Below, piece after piece: positions 1 to 10,900 of a stretch of DNA of 38,389 nucleotides. The position numbers were made by a program, and so were the translations under genes. Below the pieces are notes generated by a model. The model saw nothing but the letters and a program-made list of their open reading frames with translations. It ran no database searches and had not been told where the DNA came from. How positions within the stretch are numbered: the first letter of the stretch is position 1; each line of letters starts with the position of its first letter. The stretch covers positions 1 through 38,389 of IMG/VR virus record IMGVR_UViG_3300020182_000082; one strand, 5' to 3'. This stretch comes from a virus.

Positions 1-2
1 AC

Positions 3-1265
3 GCAGAGGGGCGTTTAAACACCCGTATTGAGGAGCTTGAAGCCGAAGGTAAAACTCGTCTTGATGCTGTAGACATCGCCTTAGAAGAACTGGCTACCGA
101 TCTAGGTACAACTAAAAAAGATATTACCGACCAACTTACTAAGTTTGAATCTGATCTAGCTTTAGATATAGCGAAACTTGCAACTAAGCAAGACGTTTTA
201 GATTCCGAAAAGCGTATCCGCGATAAGCAAGACGAGTACGTACGGCAAGGTATGAAGGCAGATGAAGCCTTGCAAGCCGCAATAGATGCCGTTGCTGAAG
301 AACAAGGTAAAACTAAAGACGCTATTCTTGCCGAGCTTAATAGTTTCCAGCTAGAGTTAACTGCAGATTTAGAAAAATTAGCCACTAAGACCCAAGTATC
401 GCAAGTAGAAAAAAGCATACTCGCTAAGATGAAAGAGTACACCGATGCCGGTATGGATCGTGATGAAGCTCTGCAGAAAGCCTTAGATGAAGCAAACACA
501 AACATAGATCAACTGGCTGAAGATTTAGGCACAACTAAAGAAGCTATAACACAGCAACTTACGGATTTTCAAACAAAACTAGATGCAGATCTGGCTCTGC
601 TTGCTACAAAACAACAGGTAAACGAGCTTGAAACAGAGCTGTACTTAAAAATAGCGGAGTATGAAGCGCAAGCTATATCCCGTGATGAAGCAACTAAGTT
701 AGCTATTGCAGATCTGGCTACGGATTTAGAAACTACTGAAGAAAATTTGATGACTCGGTTGGGTGTGACTCAAGACACCCTAACCAACAGAATTAATGAA
801 GTTGAGACTAACCTTACTAACCAGTTCAATAGTCAGATCGAGTCTACCAAAGAACTTATAACCGAAACTGCGACAGAGACTCAAAAACAAATACAAACTA
901 CGGCAAACCAGACCGCAGCTAGAGACATGTTTGATTTGTTACTCGAACAAGAAGACCTTGAAGGGCAAAAAGTTACAGTAAGTCAGTCCCCGCTGGCGCA
1001 GATCAACTACATATACGACTTCCAAGACCCCTTAGCCAACCAACAACAGCGCGGGTTTTTTGGTGCCGCAAGTCCCTACGGGCCACAAACTAAGATTAAG
1101 GCAGGGCCGCAAGCAAGAGGATTAGGGAGCATTATGCAGGGGCCGTTAAACATGCAAGGTATGTATGGAGCCGCAAAAGGAGGGCCAGTAGGTATGGCCG
1201 CAGGCGGTAAAGTAGATTATGATTTCCTTGAGGAAATCTCACAGATAATGCGTTTCGGAGAGTAG
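3..1265 (+). CDS. Coiled-coil repeat virion protein, 5'-truncated by window edge
   Basis: The reading frame is open from the first bases of the window, so the gene begins upstream. Methionine at 252 is only an internal codon. The visible 420 residues are mostly long charged helices made of at least four tandem units of about 67 residues. Each unit carries a T-T-K/E-x-x-I/L motif; the copies are 201, 222 and 201 nt apart, so the third unit has a 7-residue insertion. Such helical repeats suggest an elongated, probably oligomeric, structural protein. The last 60 residues change to Gly/Gln/Pro-rich sequence with 'GMAAGGKVDYDFLEEI', a style shared with the next genes. It is first in a rightward run of virion genes, and the next ATG follows its stop by 1 nt. 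Exact role (tail fibre, tail tube interior or ejected protein) is not shown by sequence. Confidence 0.85.
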   Translation, partial: AEGRLNTRIEELEAEGKTRLDAVDIALEELATDLGTTKKDITDQLTKFESDLALDIAKLATKQDVLDSEKRIRDKQDEYVRQGMKADEALQAAIDAVAEEQGKTKDAILAELNSFQLELTADLEKLATKTQVSQVEKSILAKMKEYTDAGMDRDEALQKALDEANTNIDQLAEDLGTTKEAITQQLTDFQTKLDADLALLATKQQVNELETELYLKIAEYEAQAISRDEATKLAIADLATDLETTEENLMTRLGVTQDTLTNRINEVETNLTNQFNSQIESTKELITETATETQKQIQTTANQTAARDMFDLLLEQEDLEGQKVTVSQSPLAQINYIYDFQDPLANQQQRGFFGAASPYGPQTKIKAGPQARGLGSIMQGPLNMQGMYGAAKGGPVGMAAGGKVDYDFLEEISQIMRFGE

Positions 1266-1266
1266 A

Positions 1267-2124
1267 ATGGGGCTTTTAGAGTTTATATCAGACATAGAAG
1301 ATTGGGCTGGAGGTACTACTGGAGGTATGAGTAATGCTGGGTTGGCTTCCATTGCTGCTGCGGGATTAGCTAAAGTAACTGGGTTAGATAAATATTTCGA
1401 CCCGCAAATTCCCGAAGTAGGTTACCAAGGTAAAATCCCAGAATACTCAGCCGTCAAGGAGCGTGTGGGGGGTACGTATGACCCAAACAGACGGCCCGGA
1501 AGTGGTGGACAACGTTATTTTTCTGACACTGAATTTGCAGAAGAAGGTCAAGAAGCTTCGGCTAAACAACGTGCAGTCCAACAAGCACTGAATCTCAAAG
1601 CACAAAACGCCGCTAATATGGCTAAACAAGCTAATCAATTTGGTGCGCCGCCCCAACCGCAACCACAAATGCCAATGCCGGTTATGGGCGCTGCTCCTTC
1701 ACAAGTCGGTGCTATGATGCCCCCTCCCCAACAAGGGGGTTTAGCTAATTTCTCTCCGCAGTACAGATATGGCGGTGGTATCACTGCTTTTGCTGGGGGT
1801 GGTGGCCCCGCTTCTGCATACAACCGAAGATATAACGGGTATGCGGTTGGTGGACAACCAAGTGGACAAGGCTACTATTTAGGTGGCCCGACAGATGGAA
1901 TGGCAGACAAAGTACCTGCTACAATTGACGGTATTCAAGAAGCCAGATTAAGCGACGGGGAGTTTGTTATCCCTGCGGATGTTGTTAGTCACCTTGGCAA
2001 CGGTAATTCCAATGCGGGTGCTAAAAATTTATACGGTATGATGGATAAAGTTCGACAGGCCCGTACCGGCAATAAACAACAGGGTAAAGAAATAAACCCT
2101 AACAAATTTATACCAAGCAGGTAG
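1267..2124 (+). CDS. Gly/Gln-rich virion-associated protein
   Basis: 285 residues. The SD GGAG stands 6 nt before the ATG, and the start is 1 nt after the previous stop. The N-terminus has a Gly/Ala-rich, mildly hydrophobic stretch (about residues 15-40), the middle is Gln/Ala/Pro-rich, and residues 165-205 hold repeated Gly motifs such as 'YRYGGGITAFAGGG'. The C-terminal 80 residues look like a compact domain, with 'ARLSDGEFVIPADVVSHLGN' followed by a basic tail. That C-terminal pattern recurs in tail or ejection genes of environmental phages, from memory and not from a search. Its place before the giant protein supports a virion or DNA-ejection role. No catalytic motif was seen. Confidence 0.8.
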   Translation: MGLLEFISDIEDWAGGTTGGMSNAGLASIAAAGLAKVTGLDKYFDPQIPEVGYQGKIPEYSAVKERVGGTYDPNRRPGSGGQRYFSDTEFAEEGQEASAKQRAVQQALNLKAQNAANMAKQANQFGAPPQPQPQMPMPVMGAAPSQVGAMMPPPQQGGLANFSPQYRYGGGITAFAGGGGPASAYNRRYNGYAVGGQPSGQGYYLGGPTDGMADKVPATIDGIQEARLSDGEFVIPADVVSHLGNGNSNAGAKNLYGMMDKVRQARTGNKQQGKEINPNKFIPSR

Positions 2125-2130
2125 AAGACT

Positions 2131-3027
2131 ATGGCTGAAGGGACAGATATTGTAGGCACGCAAACAGGGACTGAATCTTCCCTGTCTAACTGGGCTGGCG
2201 ACTATGTTACAGGTATGTTGGGTAAGGGCCAAGCTCTTGCAAACCAACCGTACCAAGCTTATGGTGGCCCACTCACGGCGGGGCAATCTACTGCTCAACA
2301 ATCCGCCTTTCAAGGAGTAGCAGGGTTAGCAGTTCCTACGGGGCAGATGGGTGCAGGGGGTTTCCAACCACAGAAGTTTACTGCACAAGCGGCACAAGAT
2401 TACATGAATCCGTATTTGCAATCGGCGTTAAACCCTCAGATTGAAGAAGCGCGGCGACAAGCTCAGATCACACGTCTTGGGGATGCTAACAGGTTAACGC
2501 AAGCTGGCGCTTATGGTGGTTCACGTCAAGCCATTATGGAGTCTGAATTAAACCGTAGTTTAGGGCAAAACCTTGCCAACATTACGGGGCAGGGCTACCA
2601 AACTGCGTACGATAAAGCCATGCAGCAGTTTAATACCGAGCAAAGTGCGGCACAGCAGGCGCAAAATCTTACGAACCAGTACGGTCTACAAGCTCTGCAG
2701 AACCAAGCTAATCTGGGTGCACAAGAGCGTGCTATCCAACAAGAAGGTATTACTGCGGATATTGCTCAATTTGAAGAAGAGCGAGACTTCCCGTACAAAC
2801 AAGTTCAGTACCAGCAATCGTTGCTGCAAGGGTTGCCTATAGCGGCACAAGCATACAGTTACGCGGCTCCAAGTAAATTATCAGAACTTTTAAACTCCGC
2901 AGGTGGGATTGGTAATTTCTTAAAGATGGTAGGTTGGGGTGGTAGCGGCAGTGATGATAATACTATTTCTGACGAAGAAAACGCGGCTATTGACGCTGCT
3001 ATTGCTGCTGCAGGGGGGTCTAGTTAA
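2131..3027 (+). CDS. Ala/Gln-rich putative internal virion (ejection) protein
   Basis: 298 residues, rich in Ala, Gln and Gly and without a signal peptide. Residues about 85-225 form long amphipathic helices with many Gln; 'LTQAGAYGGSRQAIMESELN' around 130-150 resembles a motif in phage proteins annotated as internal virion or DNA-transfer proteins. The C-terminus (about 255-298) is Gly/Ser-rich, then acidic and Ala-rich. The stop codon overlaps the next start (TAATGG), so the two genes are translationally coupled. The SD is weak (AGG about 9 nt upstream). Function is inferred from composition and context, since no enzyme motif is present. Confidence 0.78.
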   Translation: MAEGTDIVGTQTGTESSLSNWAGDYVTGMLGKGQALANQPYQAYGGPLTAGQSTAQQSAFQGVAGLAVPTGQMGAGGFQPQKFTAQAAQDYMNPYLQSALNPQIEEARRQAQITRLGDANRLTQAGAYGGSRQAIMESELNRSLGQNLANITGQGYQTAYDKAMQQFNTEQSAAQQAQNLTNQYGLQALQNQANLGAQERAIQQEGITADIAQFEEERDFPYKQVQYQQSLLQGLPIAAQAYSYAAPSKLSELLNSAGGIGNFLKMVGWGGSGSDDNTISDEENAAIDAAIAAAGGSS

Positions 3028-4952
3028 TGGCTATGAGTAACGCATATAACCCTAGTTCTGAAGGACTAATGGGTACACCTGTAGCGCAAGATATTGACCA
3101 GCTTGCGGATACGTACGCTAATAAACCCGAGTACTTAAATCAACAGTATAAGGTTACGCAAGAACTTAAATACTTGTTGGCAGCTCAGAAAGTAGCTGGA
3201 TTACTCGCTGAAGCAGATAAACAGCTTACTGCGTCTATGGCACAACAACCGTCTACCGTTGCTCAAGATATGGAGCAGGAGCTGTTAGGTCGTGTGCAGA
3301 AGATGGCTGGAGATGGTCAAGATCCTAGGGGCAAAGCCCAACAAGTGGGTGGTGTTTTAGCTAACAAACAGCAACAGCAGCAGAAGAATATGCAGCGTGC
3401 TGCGCAAGGGCAAGGTCAACCTCAACGACCACAGGGTCAACCCCCGATGATGGCGGCTGGGGGTCTAATGTCTCAACGTGCACCGAACCTAGAACGTATG
3501 TATGGTGGCGGCATTGTTGGGTTTAGTGGGGAAACAGGCAGTGTTGTACAAGGGTATTTTGATGGTGGGGCGGTAGCTAAAAAATTAGGTATTAGCCTTG
3601 AAGAGTTAGAAAGGCGGATTGCGGATCAAGAATCTAGGGGTCTTCCTAGAGAGAAAGCAGAACAAGCTATGGAGCAAGCTGCTGCGGTACCTAGTGCACG
3701 CAAAGATTTTTCTATGACTGAAGCTTACCGCCAAAAACTAGGCATCCCAGAAAAGAAAGTTGAAGTAGAAGAAGAAAAGGAATTTACCGGTACGACAAAG
3801 TTGCCTGAATCTCCAATGCTCGGTAATGTAAAGGGCGCCCCAAAAGGGTTGGCAGCTTTAACGCCGGGAGCAAATCTTCCTACTGGGTTACCCCCTATAG
3901 ACGACAGAACAAAAAAAATATTTGACGCGTTACCCGAAGAAAAAATAGAAGAACCCTTACCTCCAGCACCAAAACCTGAATTAGAGGCGGCGGGGGTTGT
4001 AGATACTCCTAGGTCTGCCGAAATGTTAGGTGCTGCTAAAAAGACCCTCGAGAAAGTAGGAGGTGCTGACGTAGATACGGCGTTTGGAAGAGGTTCAGAC
4101 CGTGCTGAAAAAGGGCTTGCAAGTATTAAAGATCCTCAAAGGCAGAAAGACTTATACGAAGAGCAAGAAGGTATAGCAAAAGAATACTCAAGGCGTAATA
4201 GATCTGCGGGTGAAAAATCATTTGATAAGTTCCTTGCGGGGGCTGCAGGTGGCTCAGGAAGAGCGTGGACAACTGGGGCTGGTATGAAAGCCGGTATGGA
4301 TGCGCAAGAAGCCAGTGATTACGCTAGAGATAAAGATCTTCTGGGCACCCTTAAAGGGATTACTGATACAGACTTAGCACGTCAGTTAGACATAGAGCAA
4401 ACTGTTCTTGCTAGTGGAGAAAGTCTTGAAGGGCGTGAAATGGAACGTCAAAGTAAAGCTTTGGCGGCAGAAGTATCACTGTATCAAACCTTGAATGCTG
4501 AAGAACGCGCTATATACAAAGCTGAAAACGACCAGAAGATAGCTAAGTATAACTCCGAAGTGAAGCAAATAGCGGATGCGCAACGAAACGCGATTACCTC
4601 AAAAGCTAACGAGCTAACTGCAGCGTACAACACTGCTCGTATACAAGCGATGGATACCAAGCAACGGCAGATGTTACAGCAGAAAAACATACAGTTTATG
4701 GCTGAACAAGAAGCGGAGGTTAATAAGCGGATTATAGAGTTATCTACTGATATGCAGAATCTAGGCTCTCTAAAAACACTAGCGGAAGCTAAAGACCCTA
4801 AGACTGATGTAGCTACTGAACTAAAAATTCAAGCGGAGTCTTTGAGAGAAGCGGTAGCTTCAGAGTTAGCAAAAGTAGCAGCTTTCAACGAGCAGTTACA
4901 GGGCGGCGATGATGATTTTGCTGGGTTTGAAGTCGTTACTGGGAGTAGTTAA
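3027..4952 (+). CDS. 641-aa putative virion protein with Gly-rich motifs and helical C-terminus
   Basis: The N-terminal 100 residues are helical and Gln-rich. Residues about 110-145 are a Gln/Pro-rich linker. About residues 138-185 carry Gly motifs 'MMAAGGLMSQ' and 'MYGGGIVGFSGETG', related in style to motifs in the two upstream genes. Residues 250-340 are Pro/Glu-rich and probably disordered. The last 250 residues are predicted long helices rich in Ala, Lys, Glu and Gln. A second Met (3033) could also serve as start, but the TAATG overlap with the preceding gene favours 3027. The composition fits an ejected internal virion protein rather than a folded enzyme. No known family is named with confidence. 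Confidence 0.78.
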   Translation: MAMSNAYNPSSEGLMGTPVAQDIDQLADTYANKPEYLNQQYKVTQELKYLLAAQKVAGLLAEADKQLTASMAQQPSTVAQDMEQELLGRVQKMAGDGQDPRGKAQQVGGVLANKQQQQQKNMQRAAQGQGQPQRPQGQPPMMAAGGLMSQRAPNLERMYGGGIVGFSGETGSVVQGYFDGGAVAKKLGISLEELERRIADQESRGLPREKAEQAMEQAAAVPSARKDFSMTEAYRQKLGIPEKKVEVEEEKEFTGTTKLPESPMLGNVKGAPKGLAALTPGANLPTGLPPIDDRTKKIFDALPEEKIEEPLPPAPKPELEAAGVVDTPRSAEMLGAAKKTLEKVGGADVDTAFGRGSDRAEKGLASIKDPQRQKDLYEEQEGIAKEYSRRNRSAGEKSFDKFLAGAAGGSGRAWTTGAGMKAGMDAQEASDYARDKDLLGTLKGITDTDLARQLDIEQTVLASGESLEGREMERQSKALAAEVSLYQTLNAEERAIYKAENDQKIAKYNSEVKQIADAQRNAITSKANELTAAYNTARIQAMDTKQRQMLQQKNIQFMAEQEAEVNKRIIELSTDMQNLGSLKTLAEAKDPKTDVATELKIQAESLREAVASELAKVAAFNEQLQGGDDDFAGFEVVTGSS

Positions 4953-4960
4953 GGCTACGT

Positions 4961-7900
4961 ATGGAATCGGTTACTAAAAAAATAAGAACTCCTGATGGGC
5001 GCGTGCTTGAAGTTAAAGGCCCGGTCGATGCGCCAGATGAGATGTTCTTTAGGTACGCTGCTAGTCAAATAGCGGATGAAGCCGCACCCATAGAACCAGA
5101 AACCTCAGACTTTGAATCTCGAATAGAAGCTATACGAGAAGAGGGTCGTCAACGACGTATAGCAAAACAACGTGAGGATGCTGGGTTTTTCGACAACGTA
5201 TTCTCAGGTTTTGGTGCTGGCGCTGTTGGCATGGGAGAGACTGCTGCCCTAGGTGCCGCAACCTTAATGGACGAAGAGGAGGAATTAGCTTCTCGGGAAA
5301 GTATTCAAGGTATCGCTGAATCGATACGCCCTGAAGGAGGTGATCCAGAATCTATACCCTACCAAGTGTCCGCAGGCTTAGGCTCTATTGTAGGTTTAGC
5401 CGCACCGGCTGGTGTCGCTGCCCTAGGTGTCGCTGCCCTAGCCCCCGCTGCGTTTGCTGCAACTGCGGCTTCACTTGCAAGTGGTACAGTCCTAGGTGGG
5501 TTGGGGTATGGGGTTGCTCGTGGTATAGCCAGTGAACGTGCTAGAGACGCAGGTGTTTCTGAGGAAGCTCGTGATGAAGCCATAGGATCTAAAGAAGTAT
5601 TACTAGCGGGTGCGATAGAGGGTATACCGTTACTGCGACCTCTTAAATTCTTACGTGTTCCCGGTGTAGATAAACTTGTAGAGAAATTAGGTGACAACCC
5701 AATTGATGGTGTGAACTTCTTAAAACGGATAGAGCAACGTCTAGTTAGTGCCGGTAAGACTGGTGTGATAGAAGGCGCACAGGAAGCAGCTTCTGCCATA
5801 TTGCAAAATTTAGCCGAGCGTGGGTATAACCCAGAGCGCGAGCTGGTTGATACGGGGGTACTTGAAGAAGCGGCTATTGGTGGTACTGCCGGCGGTATCT
5901 TCCAAGCGTTAGTTGATGTGTTTACAAAGGGTAAGTCTCGTGGCCCAACGGGAGATGCACCTCTGACAGATACCGGCGAAGAAGCCACTGCTCCCGCTGC
6001 TACGTTAGCCGATACTGATACCCTAGAAGAAACAACCACTGAAACGGTAGCCCCTGAGAAGCCTATAGTACAGACCGCTACTGAAAATGCTGTGGCGGAA
6101 GACCCAACGTTAGGGCAAGTTAAACCTGAAACAGTTGCCCAAGAAGATTTTGATATGCTTGTAGGGCAAGCACGCAAAGATGTCGAAGAGAGCGATGGCG
6201 TCGTACTGGATAAAATTGAGAAGACCTACGAAAACATCAGGAATAATTTAGGTGGGGAGAGTGCTAACGTTTACATGGGTGCTGTTGACACCCTAGTCGC
6301 TAAAACCTTAGAGGCACGAAAAGCTGTACCCGTTACCCCTGCGACACCTGAAGCACAAGAAGCTGCACCCGTTACACCTGAAGCACAAGAAGCTGCGCCC
6401 GTTACACTTGAAGCACAAGAAGCTGCACCTGTTGAAGCTGCTCCCCCCGCTGCACCTGATACACCACGCGGGGATGCTACGGGACGTTCTCCAGAGCAAC
6501 AAGCTAAGTTAGCTAGGATTTTAAAGGCTGCAAGTGCAGGTAAATCTTACGAAGAAACATTCGCTGATATCGATGCTATAAACGCTGAAACTGTTGTTGA
6601 ACCCGTTGGAGAACCCGAGGCTGGAGTAGTAGAAGAAGAAACCGTAGAGGTAGCGGGCGAACCTGTTGTAGAGCCTGTTGTAGAGCCTGTTGTAGAGCCT
6701 GTTGTAGAGCCTGTTGTAGAGCCTGTTGTAGAGCCTACTGCCAAAACAACTGCTGAACCTACACCTACAGATCCCACTACCGACTTTACTATCGGGGATA
6801 CTGTATCGGTAAGAAAACCTACCTCGGATGCTAACGATAAAGTTACAGGGTATACGGAAACAGAAGCTGTAATTACCGAACAATTAAACCCTGAAGGGGA
6901 AACTGTAGGGGTATACTTAGACTATGGGCAGGATGTTGACCCTGAATTTATAACTATTGGTGGGGAAACAGTTCTACCTCCAACTGTAAAACTTGCTAAA
7001 AAACAAACTACTAAAAAGCCCGCTAAGAAAGCTGCTCCGAAGAAAGCTACTCCTAAGAAGGCGGCTAAGAAACCAACTACTGAAGGGCGTAAAGTATTAA
7101 AGCTCCCTAAAGGGATGACTACCAAAAAAGTATATACTACGGCTTGGGCAAATCGTAATAAAGATCCTGAAGTACGAGCAGCCGCTTCCCAAATGACTGA
7201 GGATACAGAAGACGTATCTACAGCTAAAGATAGAAATACCGTACTTGAAAAAATAAACACTAAAGGTAAGCGCAGTAAAAAAGGTTCAGCATTATCAGAT
7301 AAAGATACAGTAGCCAATGCTGAACTAAACGCTATAAAGATATACTTTGGGCGTTACCCAACTATATCAGCAGCCCTAAGGATCGCTGCTTTTGATGCGG
7401 TGTTCTCCCCTCAATATATTAGGAACCAAAAAGAAACTGAGGAGGCAGGGAAATATTTAGGCATCCCACCAGAAGATACTTTTACTGCAACTGAAACTGC
7501 GCTATTCAAAGGTATGGGTAGTAAAAATGCTGCCTTAGTTATTGCTTGGGCAAAAGCAAACCTGTCCGATAGCATTAAAAAACAGTTAGAGACCGTAGAA
7601 CGCGCTAATTTAGTTTGGTTAAATAACTTAGCTAACACTACTAACAATCGAGTAACCGCAAATTTATACAATGAATCTGTAGATGCCGACATAGCAGTTA
7701 ACCTAGAAGCCAGCGTTAAGGATATGTTTGGGCCAAATGCTACCACTCAAGATATAAATACCACTTTAGATGAAGATTCAGACATTGCTACCTACGAGGC
7801 TACCGCTGCAGCTATCGGGGAGGCTCTAACTACTAAAGAAAAAAGCGATATACAGGCTCAACAAGCACGAGAAGATTTAGCCGCAAAAATTGCGTTGGAA

Positions 7901-10900
7901 GGTACAGGTAATTTACCGAACAACCAAAAAATAGCCGCTGCTGAAAAGACCTTTTTAGATGCTGTCACTAAGATGATTCAGTCGTCCGAAAAAATTAAGG
8001 CTGAAGAACTTGCTGCTGCAATCAGAGACTACCTCAAGGTCTCAGCAATATCTAATTTGGATGTGCCTGTACACCCTGAAGTTATAGCGGCATTAGAAGC
8101 TGGGGATATTAAAGACGCTCTACGTAGATTAGGTAACTCTTTAATTAATGAGCAGCTTGCAGGGATGGCAACGAAACTAAGTTCTGCAATGGGTGATGTT
8201 AAGGTAGTTTTCAAAACAGATCTAAAAGATGCAGACGGAGAGCCTGTAGCAGGATCGTTTGATAGTGCAACGAACACGATCACCTTAGACTCACAGTTGG
8301 GGCTAACTGCTCACCCAATTATGCACGAAGCATCACACGCGTTAACGTCTAACACGCTCGACAATAAGTCCCACCCCCTAACTAAAAAGCTCCAGACCTT
8401 GTTCGATGATGCGAAGCAAGCACTGCCAGAAGCTTACGGGTTCGGTTCACTAAAAGAATTTGTTGCCGAAGTATTCAGTAACCCTGAGTTCCAAAAGAAA
8501 TTGGCTAAGGTCAATATTAAAGGCAAGACTCTGTGGGAGCGTTTCTACAACGCAGTTGTTAATTTCCTGCGTAGTAAATTGGGCTTGGATGTTAGAGCCA
8601 ATGTTATGTTCCGTGAAAACACACGCCCTCAAGATTCGGCGTTGACCGAAGCAGATCAGTTAATTAGCGCGATCCTTGCCACCAATTCGGAAACTCGAGG
8701 TGAAGGTGAGATAGACAACGCAGCTAGTCACGATGATCTAGCGCCTATCGCTGAAGGGGCAGGGGTTAAAATTCCTCCAAAAGATAGGGCGGCAACAACT
8801 AAAGCGCAGTCTGATCGGCTATCTGAAACAATATCTCTTAGTCTGCCCGACTGGTTGAAGTCAGGGGTACTCGCCAATATACCCCTGTTAAATCTTACTA
8901 TGGAAGCGAAAAGGGCAGGGCTAAAGTCGGCCCCTAGGCTAAACAGTATTGTCAACGAGATGTCTGGTAGCGTTGGTAAACTACTTGATAAGGCTAACTA
9001 TACCGCTAAACCCATGATGGATTATTTCCAGAACAATACTCAAGAGTATCGTTTACTTAGTGATGTAGAAAATAGAGCTACTTTGTTTGAGGTAGACCCT
9101 ACGTTAAATAGGGTTGAAGCCGCTGCTAAGTATAAGAAGTCTGCCGATAAACGTACTTTTTCCCAGTGGGAAATTGTTAATGCTGACTATAAAAAACTTA
9201 GCCCTGAAGCGCAGCAGCACTACAAGACTATGCGCAACACCTACAAAGCATTCTTTGACATGCTAATGGGTGCGCTTAAAACACGTTTAGACGGTACAAT
9301 ATCGGACTCTAAAACGAGTGCTAAAGTATACAAACGTCTTTACGATGAATTATTTAATAGTGGTATTATAGACCCGTTCTTCCCGTTAGTGCGGGAAGGG
9401 GAGTTCTGGCTTACGTACCATGCTTTAGATCCTACTACAGGGAAGAATGAATATTTTGTAGAGTCTTTTGAAAGTAACCGAGCTAGAGCCGCCGCAAGAT
9501 TAGAACTTGAAGAAATATTTGCCGAAGACGGGTGGACAAAAGCTGAATTTCAACAAGAACAAAGCGTAACAATAAAAAATTATCGAAATGCTCCAGATGG
9601 ATCTTTTGTAAACTCTATACTGGCATCTCTAGGTGAAAATAAAGGTAGTTTTAAGTCTGATGCAGATTACGATGCCGTTACTGACAATATAGTAAAACTG
9701 TTTGCCGATACGCTACCGCAAACTTCTATGGCTAAATCATTAGCAAAACGAAAAGGTCGTAGGGGTTTTATAGGGGATATCACTCCTAGAGAGGCCAAGC
9801 GCCGAAAAGACGCTCTCGCTGCGGGTACACTTGCACCTCCCAAACATGATCCTGTGTTCATCATGATGCAACGGGGTAACTCGTTTGCTCGTCAGATAAT
9901 CCAACTACAGTACGCCCCTGAAATCACAAAGCTAACGGAGCAATTGGGGGTTGAAGCGCGTGCGAACGGGAGCGTGGCTACGGCGTTAGCAGACGAGTTA
10001 AGTAAACGTGCTGACTTTATCCGTAACCCTAACGTCGAACGTTGGGCTAGTTTTTTAACGTCTTTAGGGTTTAACTTTACGTTAGGTGCGAACATGTCTT
10101 CCGCCCTAATCCAAACGGCAGCTTTGCCTACGGTAGTTTATCCAGTATTAGGTGGTAAGTACGGGTTTACGGAGACGTTTAAAGTTATGGCCGAAGCGTC
10201 AAAAATATTTTCTATGAGCGGCCTTAGCAGAACCGTAGAGGTATTTGGGCCGGAAGGTGACGGGACGTACCTAGTCAAGGGTGCATTAGGTGCCCCCCAC
10301 GCGCTGACTAATTTTGATTTCGACAACAAGCAACTTAAAAAAGATCACCCTGAAATAGCGATGCTCAAAGTCCTAAGTCAGGTAGTTGAAGCTAACGGAA
10401 TGAGTCAACGATCACAGATACAAGAAGCGATAGAACTAGAAGCTGCCCCTGACAGTGACCCTAAATTTTTAGGGTTAGTCTCTATACCCAGAAAACTGAG
10501 TATGCGAAGTCTAAACAAATACACCTCGTTTATGTTCTCGTACTCAGAACGGTTTGTTAGGCACGTCACCCTTATTAGTGCATACAAGCTACATCTAAAA
10601 AGACTAGCGGATCAAGGCAAAGATATAAAACTAGAATCGACTCAACGCGAAGCGGCTGAAGAATCTATATTCCTAACGGAGCTAACTAACAGTAGCATAG
10701 CCACTGGATCTGCTCCTCGGTGGGCACAAAAGCACGTCGGTAAAGTTATATACTTGTTTAAGCGGTATGGGTTATCCATGACCGGTTTGTTCGCACAACT
10801 TGGGCGTGACTCCGTGAAGGGTGACCCATCACTTAGTGACAAAGAAAATGAACAGCTAAAGCTAGAAGCTAGAAAACAGTTCGGTGCCATCTATCTAAGT

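Noticed and set aside
5359-6177. 272-codon frame antisense to the giant gene
   Set aside because: Shadow of the Ala/Gly-rich and low-complexity coding sequence; Ser/Pro/Ala-rich with no SD.
6521-6883. Antisense frames over the VVEP repeat
   Set aside because: They only translate the 12-bp repeat in reverse (LYNR or TGST repeats).
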